Below, one piece after another: positions 20,693 through 29,072 of a stretch of DNA of 64,000 bases. This stretch comes from Prorocentrum cordatum (taxonomy: Eukaryota; Sar; Dinophyceae; Prorocentrales; Prorocentraceae), in assembly GCA_963575745.1 (NCBI GenBank), contig CAUYUJ010018044.1, positions 1-64,000 on the forward strand, in the 5' to 3' direction. Positions within the stretch are counted from its first letter, which is position 1. Every line of letters begins with the position of its first letter. A program made the translations under genes and the position numbers. The notes beneath the pieces are model-generated. The model was not told where the DNA came from, ran no database searches, and saw nothing but the letters and a program-made list of their open reading frames with translations.

Positions 20693-22264
20693 CTAAATAG
20701 ACCACGAAGATGTGTCCACGCTCGCGAATGCCTGTCCAAATGCAGCCACCAGAGGTTGTTTGTCAATCTTGAATCGTGCGAGGATTGGCATGTCCCAGCG
20801 TAGCTTGGATGGTTCATCAGGGCCCTTGACTTCGACAACGACGAGCGGCACTGCATCAATGGTGACAATGCCCTTGCTTCTCTGGGCGCCGATGTGGTGA
20901 TCGTGGTATGCGTCCTGAATGATGCGCTGCAAACGCTTGGTCTGAAGTTCGAGTCTGACCTGCTTGGGGCTCTTGTCTCCGCTGACATAGATGGGCGTGT
21001 TGACCCCACCGGTGTCAAACCCGCTGAAGGTGCGGAAGCCAGTTGACGTCTTGAGGGCACGAGAGAGAGCGAGGGCTCGCCCATGTGCTGCTGCTCCACC
21101 TTGAACTTGCATATGAAATCGCCGCTGAGGTACATCACCGTGAAGAATAAGCTGGTCCACTGGAACACCCGACGCCTGAATCCACTCCGCGAGCGCTGCT
21201 TTGATGGCAGCTGGTGCAATCGCCCTGGGGGCGCCGATGCTGAATACTGTGGGGTCCGGGACGCGGTCCCATGTGGCGAGCTTCTGAACATCGAAGGGGA
21301 CGGCAGCCTCCGCCATTGCCAGTGTCTGTTCCATTGCGCTGATCTGCTGCCGCATCTTGGCCTGCTCTGCTTCCACTTTGTCAGCTCTGGCCTGGAGCTC
21401 ATGGATGCCTTTGTCATGTACTTCGAGGTGAGCGGCGTTTTGTTTGCTGACTGCCAAGAATTCTGCCACCTGTGCGCTGAAGGCTTGCTGCTGCTTTGCA
21501 ATGAGGGAATTCGCCGTCGCCATGAGTTGTTTCGTCGCCGATGCAATCTGTTCTTTACCCAGTGTCGCCAGCCTTTGCTCAAGACTAGCCAGATCACCAT
21601 GAGCAGGAGGGGGGTCATCTTCAGCGCGTGGGGTAGGAAGTCCACCGACAGGCGTGCCTGCTGCAGGTAATTCACCGTCAGGAAATGTAGGCATGAGCTC
21701 CATGTCGCGTAGCACTTGTTGCGCAGCTCGCGGCGAAAGTGGGTAGTGCTGCGGCTCATGAGTTCGAGCAGGTCCCCCACTAGCTCCAGCACATCGCATA
21801 GAACCCGCGGCCGCTTGCCAAGGGTCTCGTTCAGCAACCGTGTCCTTGCGTGCTGCCGAAGGTCCAGATCTCCGAGCGACGCGTGCACCTGAACCGTTCT
21901 CTCTATCTTCCCGATCGTCCCTGCGAGGTATTCGGTCCTGTTCCCGATCCTTGTCGTCAGCCCCGCGGTCGTCTCCCCGATGTTCGCGGCGGTCTCGGCG
22001 TCGACGATGGCGGCGCTCAGCACTGTTGTCGGGGCCGCTGCGACTCTTGGAGTCACTGTTATCCCGTCGTCGATCACGGGTAGCTTGATGACGTCGGCGA
22101 GGTCCACGGGACGAGGAAGTACTGGAACTGGATTCTCCCATATCTTCAGCTGCGAGGGAACTGCTGCCAGTCTGCTGCCACTGAGCGGGTCCAATTTTAT
22201 GCCAGCGAGCCGTGAGGTCGAGGGTACCACCTGCCGCACGTACAGGAGCGGGGCGAGTGAGCAC
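20693..22264 (-). CDS. LINE ORF1 protein (523 aa), RNA-binding/coiled-coil type
   Basis: No close family name is recognised, but the layout is that of LINE ORF1 nucleic-acid chaperones. Residues about 54-125 form a very Arg/Asp-rich low-complexity segment; about 224-320 is a predicted long coiled coil (LASLEQRLATLGKEQ... through MRQQISAMEQTLAMAEAAV), expected to trimerise; about 325-523 is a compact basic C-terminal region (KSPKQVRLELQTKRLQRIIQ) that could bind RNA. The start is the first ATG of the frame after the 209 nt spliced-leader-containing region. The stop TAG is 34 nt before ORF2. The longer overlapping frame in the same DNA has a random composition and is treated as a shadow. Confidence 0.8.
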   Translation of the reverse strand: MLTRPAPVRAAGGTLDLTARWHKIGPAQWQQTGSSSLAAEDMGESSSSTSSSRGPRRRHQATRDRRRDNSDSKSRSGPDNSAERRHRRRRDRREHRGDDRGADDKDREQDRIPRRDDREDRENGSGARVARRSGPSAARKDTVAERDPWQAAAGSMRCAGASGGPARTHEPQHYPLSPRAAQQVLRDMELMPTFPDGELPAAGTPVGGLPTPRAEDDPPPAHGDLASLEQRLATLGKEQIASATKQLMATANSLIAKQQQAFSAQVAEFLAVSKQNAAHLEVHDKGIHELQARADKVEAEQAKMRQQISAMEQTLAMAEAAVPFDVQKLATWDRVPDPTVFSIGAPRAIAPAAIKAALAEWIQASGVPVDQLILHGDVPQRRFHMQVQGGAAAHGRALALSRALKTSTGFRTFSGFDTGGVNTPIYVSGDKSPKQVRLELQTKRLQRIIQDAYHDHHIGAQRSKGIVTIDAVPLVVVEVKGPDEPSKLRWDMPILARFKIDKQPLVAAFGQAFASVDTSSWSI

Positions 22265-22473
22265 GCCACCGTCTGCTGCTGCACCACAAGAAAGAGCACG
22301 GCGTGCCCGATGCGCCGCAGCGCTGAATATGGAATGCCCGCGGGCGCGGCCGCGCGGGACTTAGATATGGAGGGGCGAGGGCTGGCGCAGGGCCCGTGCA
22401 GTGGCGCCGAGAGCTGATCGAAGCACTGTGGGAGCCTACCCCGCGAAGGCAATGAAATGAACACCATTTTGGC

Positions 22474-22494
22474 CTTGAGCCAAAATGGCTACGG
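22474..22494 (-). other. Dinoflagellate spliced-leader relic
   Basis: Exact match, on the minus strand, to the conserved dinoflagellate trans-spliced leader: CCGTAGCCATTTTGGCTCAA followed by G. It is the first transcribed sequence of mature nuclear mRNAs in dinoflagellates; a genomic copy fused to a gene body indicates that a trans-spliced mRNA was reverse-transcribed and inserted. It is followed at once by GCCAAAATGG, giving a 10 bp stem with CCATTTTGGC. Confidence 0.95.
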
Positions 22495-22680
22495 AAGGAG
22501 GAGGAGGAGGAGGAGGAGGAGGAGGAGCAGGAGGAGGACGAGGGAGGAGCCCAGCGTACCCAGGAGGACGAGGGAGGAGGAGGAGGAGGAGGAAGAGGAG
22601 GCGGAAGAGGAGGCAAGTGTGCCGTGCCGTGCCCGCGGGGCACGAGCCGTGCCGTGCCCGGGTTGCCTGCGGCACCTGGC
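22495..22680. repeat. (GGA)n microsatellite and GTGCC repeat
   Basis: GGA-rich tract 22495-22616 directly abuts the spliced-leader relic; CCGTGCCGTGCCCG units follow at 22618-22665. Confidence 0.85.
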
Positions 22681-23508
22681 CGCCCGCGCGGAGCTCTCGC
22701 CCTCCTCGAGAGCGTCGGCGCACCGGGCGTGTTCTCGCGTGGCGTTGCCGTGTGGGGTCTCTTTGCGCGGTGTGGTGCTGAAGACAGCTTCGAAACATCG
22801 TTAAGGGCAGTCGCCAAGACGGGCCAATCACGCCCTGAGACAGCGAGAGGAGACCCCGAGTTAGGCAAAGGCGGCCAAGGGCGCCCCCCCCAAAAGCGAC
22901 AAAATGGCCCCTGTACCCGTCCTGGCGACTCCAAGATCCACAACCGTGCCGTCATCATAATTCCACCAAGTTCTTCGGACGCTCTCCGTAGAACCATGAG
23001 GTCGAAGACAGCCCCAATATCCCAAACAAGGCCAAGAAACTCCCTCAGAAGCCTTCGATGGGGTCCCCAAGATGCCTCCAGTAGGCCACGGAGACATCCC
23101 CAAAAGGCAACGCATTCAATCATGCAGCTTACGGCCGTGCCGCGCTAATTCGTCGTGGCGCTGCGTGACAGACGGCGCAACAATGATTTGCCGATTATTT
23201 TTGAAAAGACGAGGTCGAATTCATCGAGCCCAAGATGGGTCCTGGGTCCCGCGGAATCCTTGTTTTGTATTTGAAAAACCATACTGGGCCTCTTCGCTGG
23301 ATATAATGCTGCCATTGTTGAGGGTGTCCACCGTTTGAAAAAAACGAGAAACAGAGTAATACGTATTTGCTGTGTGATGTGGCTTCCCTGCGACTCCGCA
23401 ATACAACACTCGTCTCCGTATGTTCGTTCGTGTTACCCGGCTATTGAACGCAATTGTTTAATCGTGCATTCTGTTCCTCACCCTTGCGAAACAAGTGCCA
23501 TGAATATT
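22681..23508. other. Gene-less stretch
   Basis: Weak CCCCAAGATG units near 23060-23110; otherwise nothing recognisable. Confidence 0.5.
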
Positions 23509-24355
23509 CCCACCAGCCCTCTGGGCGGAAATGGCTTGAGTTTCCTCTTCCAATCCCATTCTTTCCCTTCGGCCCCCTCCCCAGTCCCCCTGGGTTGGAC
23601 GGGGCGTTTCGCGAAGCGTTGGAGCGTCCAAGATGGCCCCAAATGGCTCATAGCGGGCCCCGAGCAGCCCAAGAGGGTCCAAGATGGAACACTATAGTCC
23701 AAGATCGCTTAAGATGGATTCCAACATACTCCAAGGGGCCCCAAGACAGCAGCCAGACAGCTAGAACTTGCCACGGAGTTCTTCAAGGACGTTCCAAAGG
23801 GGCCAGAATCATTTGCAACCTATCAGATATCAATGGCGTCTGCATTCTTGTTTTTTTGCGTCCGATGGGCTTTGGAAGCCTCAAGATGGCTCCAAGATGG
23901 CTCGCGATGGCCCACAAGAAGCCCAATAGGGCGCCAATGTGTGCCACGACGGCCCCAAGAGCACCCAAGAGACTTCCAGCATCGGCCCAAGGGAGCTCCA
24001 AGGTGTGACTTTTCAATTAAGGACCACCTTCTTTCTCAATGTCCTCCACGATGGCCCCCAAGGCCCCCACCAGGGCCCTAACAGGGCCCAAGACGGAGAC
24101 ACTAGAGCCCGAAATGTATCCAAAACGGCCACGGGAGGCCCTTACTATTGCCCACGCGAACTGCCACTAGGCTGCCAGATGGACAGATCCGCGAATGAAT
24201 TTATGGTTGACCCCAAAGCTTCCTCGGGCTGGTCCCGCTCTTGGGTCTGGCGGCTGCCCCCCACCCCCGCCCCCCCTCGTTGTTCCTCTGCGTACTCCCT
24301 CGCTTTTGTGATCAATGCAGCTCGCTCAGGCGTCGTTTCTGGATAGGCTGGTGGG
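23509..24355 (+). mobile_element. Composite TIR-minisatellite element, copy B (~847 bp)
   Basis: CCCACCAGCCC at 23509-23519 and AGGCTGGTGGG at 24345-24355 (10 of 11 bp complementary). The right subterminal sequence GGCGTCGTTTCTGGA is identical to that of copy A, and is followed by GATACGCGGGGCGTC. The interior has the CTCTTCCAATCC/CCTTCGGCCCCCTCC leader and CCAAGATGGC-type minisatellite. Confidence 0.75.
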
Positions 24356-24564
24356 GATACGCGGGGCGTCAGTACTTTGTGCGTCTTGGTTCAAGGGGTT
24401 CCTCCCTGACGGCCTCATAGCACAACGCCTTAAATATCTCCAGTAGTTTTCCTTCGCACCGCCGCCACGTTCCTCCGATCCACCAGCCACAGAACAGTCA
24501 GAACTACGCCATGCTACGTCCCTACTGCCTACAATGACACATTCGATTGCAAATATATTGTTTT

Positions 24565-25425
24565 CTAGGGTAAACATTTCTTGCTTGATTCGACCGCTTC
24601 TTTAGAAGACCAAAACATCAGAATGAATGTCACTTGCACGATGGCAGCAATGACTCCGATTGCATTTGGTACCCACACATATGCATCACTGTTCGCAATG
24701 CCAAACCCACCTGTCGCCACGGACTGGAAGAAATTCCACAGACAAAGATCTAATGGCCAAGACTTTGTTGAGCGAGTGCTGATGACTTCGGGCAAAGTCT
24801 TGAAGGGGGATAACGCTATTTGAGCAGACCCTACAGACCCCAACATTCCCAACATAAAGACAGCAGATCGAGCAAATAAATAGCAAGCACTGCACTCCAT
24901 ACAAAGGATCATGCAACCAAGCTGCAGGTAACGTTTGAGTGCTGAACTCCTCAAGTCTCCAGACGGCACATGTTGAAAATAGCTCCATACATAAAACAAC
25001 CCCATGACAACACCTGGGCCGTTAGCTGCTACCATCGTCAATAGCGTCACATCATTCAGTTCCCATGCTGAAAATGCTCCGTATATGCACCATTGGGTGG
25101 CGCCAGCCAAAACTGTGAAGTATGGGTAGCCGTCATAGCGTATCACACTCTTGCTCCTCCTGATCTCCATGATGGACGGCAGCGGCGACATCTGCAATGC
25201 AACTGTGGTGAGCACTGCTGATCCTTGAAGCGGCAATAAGAACTTGTGTAGATACTGCTGGATACTGGTTGAGACTGCCCGCTCGAGTTGCTGAGAGCTC
25301 GCGCCGGAGGTTGCCTCCTCGCTTTGAGCATCGGCAACCAAGGAGCTCTGAACATGAATGGCGGCACATATCACCACATTCCAGGCCAAGGCAACCGCTA
25401 TGGCCCGCAACAGTAGTTTCTGCAT
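24565..25425 (-). CDS. SWEET-type sugar transporter (286 aa)
   Basis: Plasma- or endomembrane facilitator of sugar movement down a gradient. Two MtN3/saliva repeats are visible: residues about 65-150, with SPLPSIMEIRRSKS (80-93), GYPYF (99-103) and ANGPG (134-138); and about 168-272, with LSPFKTLPEVISTRSTKSWP (205-224) and VPNAIG (252-257). The Asn of each NxxG-type motif, which lines the pore in characterised SWEETs, is present in both. The first ~30 residues are hydrophobic and followed by a Ser/Gln-rich linker before repeat 1, longer than in plant SWEETs and possibly a signal peptide. A pyrimidine-tract-like CTGTGTTGCAG sits just upstream of the ATG, so a 5' exon may exist. In dinoflagellates sugar export could serve symbiosis or storage; that is inference. 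Confidence 0.9.
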   Translation of the reverse strand: MQKLLLRAIAVALAWNVVICAAIHVQSSLVADAQSEEATSGASSQQLERAVSTSIQQYLHKFLLPLQGSAVLTTVALQMSPLPSIMEIRRSKSVIRYDGYPYFTVLAGATQWCIYGAFSAWELNDVTLLTMVAANGPGVVMGLFYVWSYFQHVPSGDLRSSALKRYLQLGCMILCMECSACYLFARSAVFMLGMLGSVGSAQIALSPFKTLPEVISTRSTKSWPLDLCLWNFFQSVATGGFGIANSDAYVWVPNAIGVIAAIVQVTFILMFWSSKEAVESSKKCLP

Positions 25426-25720
25426 CGGCGCTGCAACACAGGAATGGACTCACGCAACATGTACGGTACGGTGGACACTATTCCAGCCAGAACAGCTCTT
25501 CAAAAACAAACTTGGGTTCGGCGACCCTATGAATCGCTCCGAACATGAGACGAAGCAAAGACGAGGACACACTCGGGTGAGGATAAATCGGGAATCTCGG
25601 ACATCCGGCGGCTCTGGATGGTGTCTCGGGAGCCGCGGCTTTCTCAGTGCGTTAAACAACACTCTGAGAGCGTTCCGGAACGCCCTGGAACGGTCTTATC
25701 CTCGTCCTAGCCCCGCCCGA

Positions 25721-25960
25721 CCTCCTCCACCTCCTCCTCTTCCTCCTTCTCCCTCCTCCTCCTCCTCCTCCTCCTCCTCCTCCTCCTCCTCCTCCTCCTC
25801 TCCTCTCCTCCTCCTCCTCCTCCTCCTCTCCTTCTTCCTCCTCCTCCCTCCTCCCTCCTCCCTCCTCCTCCTCCTCCTCTTCTCCCTCTTCCTCCTCCTC
25901 CTTCTCCCTCTTCCTCCTTCTCCTCCTCCTCCTCCTCCTCCTCCTCCTCCTCCTCCTCCC
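25721..25960. repeat. Long (CTC)n microsatellite
   Basis: About 240 bp of CTC/CCT pyrimidine repeat between the SWEET gene and the next gene. Complementary to the tract at 26921-27146. Confidence 0.95.
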
Positions 25961-25996
25961 GTCGTTTTTTTGGCGCCGACGCAGGGCTCGCCGACG

Positions 25997-26797
25997 TCAG
26001 GCGCCCAGCGTCCGCCCCTGGCCCGAGAAGAGGCCCGCGCGCGGTGCGGCTGCGAGGCCCCGGCCGCCGCTGGGCGCGGCCCCGGCGCCGGGGCCTCCGC
26101 CGTGGGCGGCGCCCCGGTCGCCGAGGGCGGCGGCGGGCGGCAGGCGGGAGAGCTCGGAGCCGAGGCCCAGCGGGAGGCCGTCGCCGCGGGTGGCGCCCCG
26201 CGCGGCCTGGTGCAGCCTGCAGCCGACCACGGCGGCGGCCGCGTCCAGGAGCACGCTCGCCAGTAGGGCCACGTTGCCGGCCACCCACCTCCAGCTGCAC
26301 ATCTGGGCCATGTGGAACTCCACCTCGTAGCCCTTGGGCAGGAAGATCGTCAGGCTGCCGCTGGTCACGCTGGTGTCCCTGAGGAGCCTGACGTGCGCGT
26401 CGTAGGAGCAGCTGAGGCTGAAGACGTCTTCGAAGCCGGGATGCTCAACAGTCCTCTGAAAGCTGGCCAGCTTGACGAGCTGGAAAAAGTCGAAGAAGGT
26501 ATTCACGCACGCTAGGATCATGAACAGAATGCTGCACTGTCCCAGGCGTTGGGTATCACGAGCCATCGATGCCGCCACAACAAACACGAACATATCGTCA
26601 ATCACAACGCCGACGGCACCGGACACGAGCGCCAGGAGGATCACGAAGGAGTAGCCTGCAGCCAAGCCTGCGAGCAGCTGCCTGTACTTCCTGGACTCTT
26701 CTGGCGGCATCGAAGCGGCGGCCCCGCCGGTGAGCGCGAGCGGCACGACCATGGCCAATGCGAGATGGTACAGCCACGCAGCGGCGACACCGCACAC
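25997..26797 (-). CDS. Multi-pass membrane protein of unknown function (266 aa)
   Basis: I do not recognise the family. Hydrophobic segments lie at about 5-27, 41-66, 66-80, 86-107 and 172-196, so four or five membrane spans. Between the last two is a ~60-residue polar region with two cysteines (SLSCSYDAHVRLLRD), probably an outside loop. The last ~65 residues are Ala/Gly/Pro/Arg-rich low complexity and may be read-through of GC-rich DNA; the true C-terminus could differ if an intron is present. Same strand as the SWEET gene, 570 bp upstream of it. It is supported by its membrane-protein composition against low-complexity opposite frames. Could be a fragment of a larger channel-like protein. 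Confidence 0.65.
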   Translation of the reverse strand: MCGVAAAWLYHLALAMVVPLALTGGAAASMPPEESRKYRQLLAGLAAGYSFVILLALVSGAVGVVIDDMFVFVVAASMARDTQRLGQCSILFMILACVNTFFDFFQLVKLASFQRTVEHPGFEDVFSLSCSYDAHVRLLRDTSVTSGSLTIFLPKGYEVEFHMAQMCSWRWVAGNVALLASVLLDAAAAVVGCRLHQAARGATRGDGLPLGLGSELSRLPPAAALGDRGAAHGGGPGAGAAPSGGRGLAAAPRAGLFSGQGRTLGA

Positions 26798-26920
26798 GAG
26801 CCCGGGCCAGCGGGCACGAGATGCGCCTGGATCCCCACCACCCCGTGGGGAGCAGAAGCCCCAACGACAGGGCCTGGCAACGTCTGGACCACAACGGCTG
26901 CAAGACCAGGACAGACAGGA

Positions 26921-27146
26921 AGAGGGAGGAGAGCGAAACGAGGAGGATGAGGAGGAGGCGGCGGAGGAGGAGGAGGAGGGAGGAGGAGGGAGGAGGAGGG
27001 AGGAGGAGGAGGAGGAGGAGGGCGGAGAGGAGGGCGGAGGAGGGCGGAGGAGGAGGAGGAGGAGGAGGAGGAGGAGGAGGAAGATGAGGAGGAGGAGGAG
27101 GAGGCGGAGGAGGAGGAGGAGGAGGAGGAGGAGGAGGAGGGAGGAG
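26921..27146. repeat. (GGA)n microsatellite
   Basis: About 220 bp of GGA/GAG purine repeat immediately 5' of the multi-pass membrane gene. Confidence 0.95.
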
Positions 27147-27282
27147 CGTGCCGGCGACTTTGGAGGCAGTCAGGCCTCCTAAGCCTCTCGTCGCGCTTCG
27201 CGCCCCGCGATGCGCGGCGCGTGGTGATGTTCGCGCCCCCAGGCCGCCGCCCTGGAGAGGGGCACTCTGGCCGAGGCCGCCG

Positions 27283-27460
27283 CTCCTCCTCCTCCTCCTC
27301 TTCCTCCTTCTCCTCTTCCCTCCCTCCCTCCCTCCTCCCCTCCCTCCCTCCTCCTCCCTCCCTCCCTCCTCCCTCCCTCCCCTCCCTCCCTCCCTCCCTC
27401 CCTCCTCCCTCCCTCCCTCCTCCCTTCCTCTCCCTCCCTCCCTCCTCCTCCCTCCTCCCT
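27283..27460. repeat. (CTC/CCCT)n microsatellite
   Basis: Pyrimidine tract facing the GGA tract at 26921-27146 about 140 bp away; the two could pair as a long hairpin. Confidence 0.95.
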
Positions 27461-27992
27461 TCGTGGGGTCTCAGCGCCCGGTGTCGGGGGCGTCCAAGAG
27501 GGGGGCGTCCAAGAGGGGGGGCGTAAATCATGGCCGGCGGCACGTGCGCGGCCCAGGGGGTGGGGGGCGGGGACGCACTGAAGCAAGGAGAGGCGCCATG
27601 AAATCTGTTGAGATCGCATGGCTCCCGCCATGATATCCCCCCCCTAGTCATCACCCCCCTCTTTGCCGCCCCTGACGGTGTTCAGAAGAAGCCCAACGGT
27701 CCCGGCAGGACCAGAGTTGTGACGTTCTGAGATGCGGGTCCTGACCCCCGACGTCGGCAGTTCTGCGCAGCGTGTGGACCCGCGGAGGTCCCCGAGCCTT
27801 TTCCCAGAACAGCGTTTCGTCCTGGGCGTTGTCCTGTTGACGGCCCTGCAGTGGCCCCCGAGAGGCCAGACATAGCAGCAACAACAACAATTACTCACTG
27901 CGTGGAGCTCCCCATATGTGCATCTCATGTTTTATGTCATGCCATCGTGAGCGTCTGTTCATGAGCGTTTGACTATAATAGCGAACGGGCCC
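27461..27992. other. Gene-less stretch
   Basis: A GTCCAAGAGGGGGGC unit is duplicated near 27492-27520. Nothing else recognised. Confidence 0.5.
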
Positions 27993-28785
27993 GTGTCCTA
28001 CCCCCTGGCGGCTCTCCTTAGGGATGCTGAAACCAGCGCCCCGCCTGAGACATCCTCAAAATCTGATCTGAAAACCAAGGATGTTGGGCATGACAACGAG
28101 CAAACCGCCTGAGACATCCCCACAGACTGGCCGCGAAGGGGCCCGTGAAAACACCCCTGGCGGCTCCCCTTAGGGGTGTTGAAACCAGCGCCCCGCCTGA
28201 GACATCTTCACAATCTGATCTGAAAGCCAAGGATGTTGGGCATGACAACCAGCAAACCGCCTGAGACATCCCCAAACTGGCCGCGAACGAGCCCGTGAAA
28301 ACACCCCTGGCGGCTCCCCTTAGGGGTGCTGAAACCAGTGCCCCGCCTGAGACATCCTCAAACCCTGATCTGAAAACCAATGATGTTGGGCATGACAACC
28401 AGCAAACCGCCTGAGACATCCCCACAAACTGGCCGCGAACGGGCCCGTGAAAACACCCCTGGCGGCTCCTCTTAGGGGTGCTGAAACCAGCGCCCAGCCT
28501 GAGACATCCTCAAAATCTGCCTTGAAAACCAAGGATGTTGGGCATGAAAACAAGCAAACCGCCCGAGACATCCCCACAGACTGGCCGCGAACGAGCCCGT
28601 GAAAACACCCCTGGCGGCTCCCCGTAGGGGTGCTGAAACCAGCGCCCCGCCTGAGACATCCTCACAATCTGATCTGAAAGCCAAGGATGTTGGGCGTGAA
28701 AACGAACAAACCGCTTGAGACATCCCCACGAACTGGCCGCGAACGGGCCCGTGAAAACACCCCTGGCGGCGCCCCTTGCGAATCT
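27993..28785. repeat. 152 bp satellite, about 5.2 copies
   Basis: The junction GTGAAAACACCCCTGGCGGC starts at 28145, 28295, 28447, 28599 and 28751, with a diverged first copy at 27993: spacings 152, 150, 152, 152, 152. Units contain CCGCCTGAGACATCC twice. Minus-strand open frames here change frame from unit to unit, so coding is unlikely. Confidence 0.95.
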
Positions 28786-28790
28786 GAGTA

Positions 28791-29072
28791 TGACTAGGTC
28801 TGAGCATGCGTAGGTCTCAGTCCGTGTGTTGAGTAGCTCAGACTATGAGAAGGTCTGAATATGTGTAGGTCTGAGTATGAGTAAGTCTGTGTATGGGCAG
28901 GTCTGGGAACGAGTCTGGGTATGAGTAAGTCTGGGTATGAAGGAGTCCCAGTTTGAGTAAGTCTGAGTATGAGTAGGCCTGCATGTTGTGTTGAGTAAGT
29001 CAGATCATGAGAAGGTATGAGTATGAGTAGTTCTGAGTATGAGTAAGTCTGTGTACGAGTAGGTGTGTTCTC
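28791..29072. repeat. Degenerate ~16 bp GTCTGAGTATGAGTAG tandem repeat
   Basis: About 17 imperfect units of AGTCTGAGTATGAGTA with many indels, directly adjoining the 152 bp satellite. Confidence 0.85.

Larger units (their letters stand above)
18195..22494 (-). mobile_element. Spliced-leader-capped LINE retrotransposon lacking RT
   Basis: Minus-strand element running from the spliced-leader sequence (22474-22494) through a ~209 nt leader, ORF1 (20693-22264), a 34 nt gap, ORF2 (18475-20658) and a ~260 nt 3' region ending in a perfect 9 bp stem-loop at 18195-18215. ORF1 has the layout of LINE ORF1 proteins; ORF2 has an AP-like endonuclease and a C-terminal zinc motif but no RT palm. No poly-A tail in the element's sense is seen; the 3' end was placed at the hairpin and is tentative. 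Both frames are free of stops, so the copy is fairly young or maintained. Confidence 0.85.

Noticed and set aside
20659-22467. The frame upstream of ORF2 is open to 22467, giving an apparent 1330-residue protein
   Set aside because: Above 20658 its composition is random (Ser/Arg/Trp-rich), while the other frame encodes a well-formed coiled-coil ORF1. Only the part from 20658 is treated as ORF2.
24777-24800. CTGATGA motif resembling a hammerhead core
   Set aside because: It lies inside the SWEET coding region and lacks the GAAA and stem II partner.
28018-28807. Repeated minus-strand peptide GCLRRFAGCHAQHPWFS
   Set aside because: The 152 bp period is not a multiple of three, so the frame is not maintained between units.
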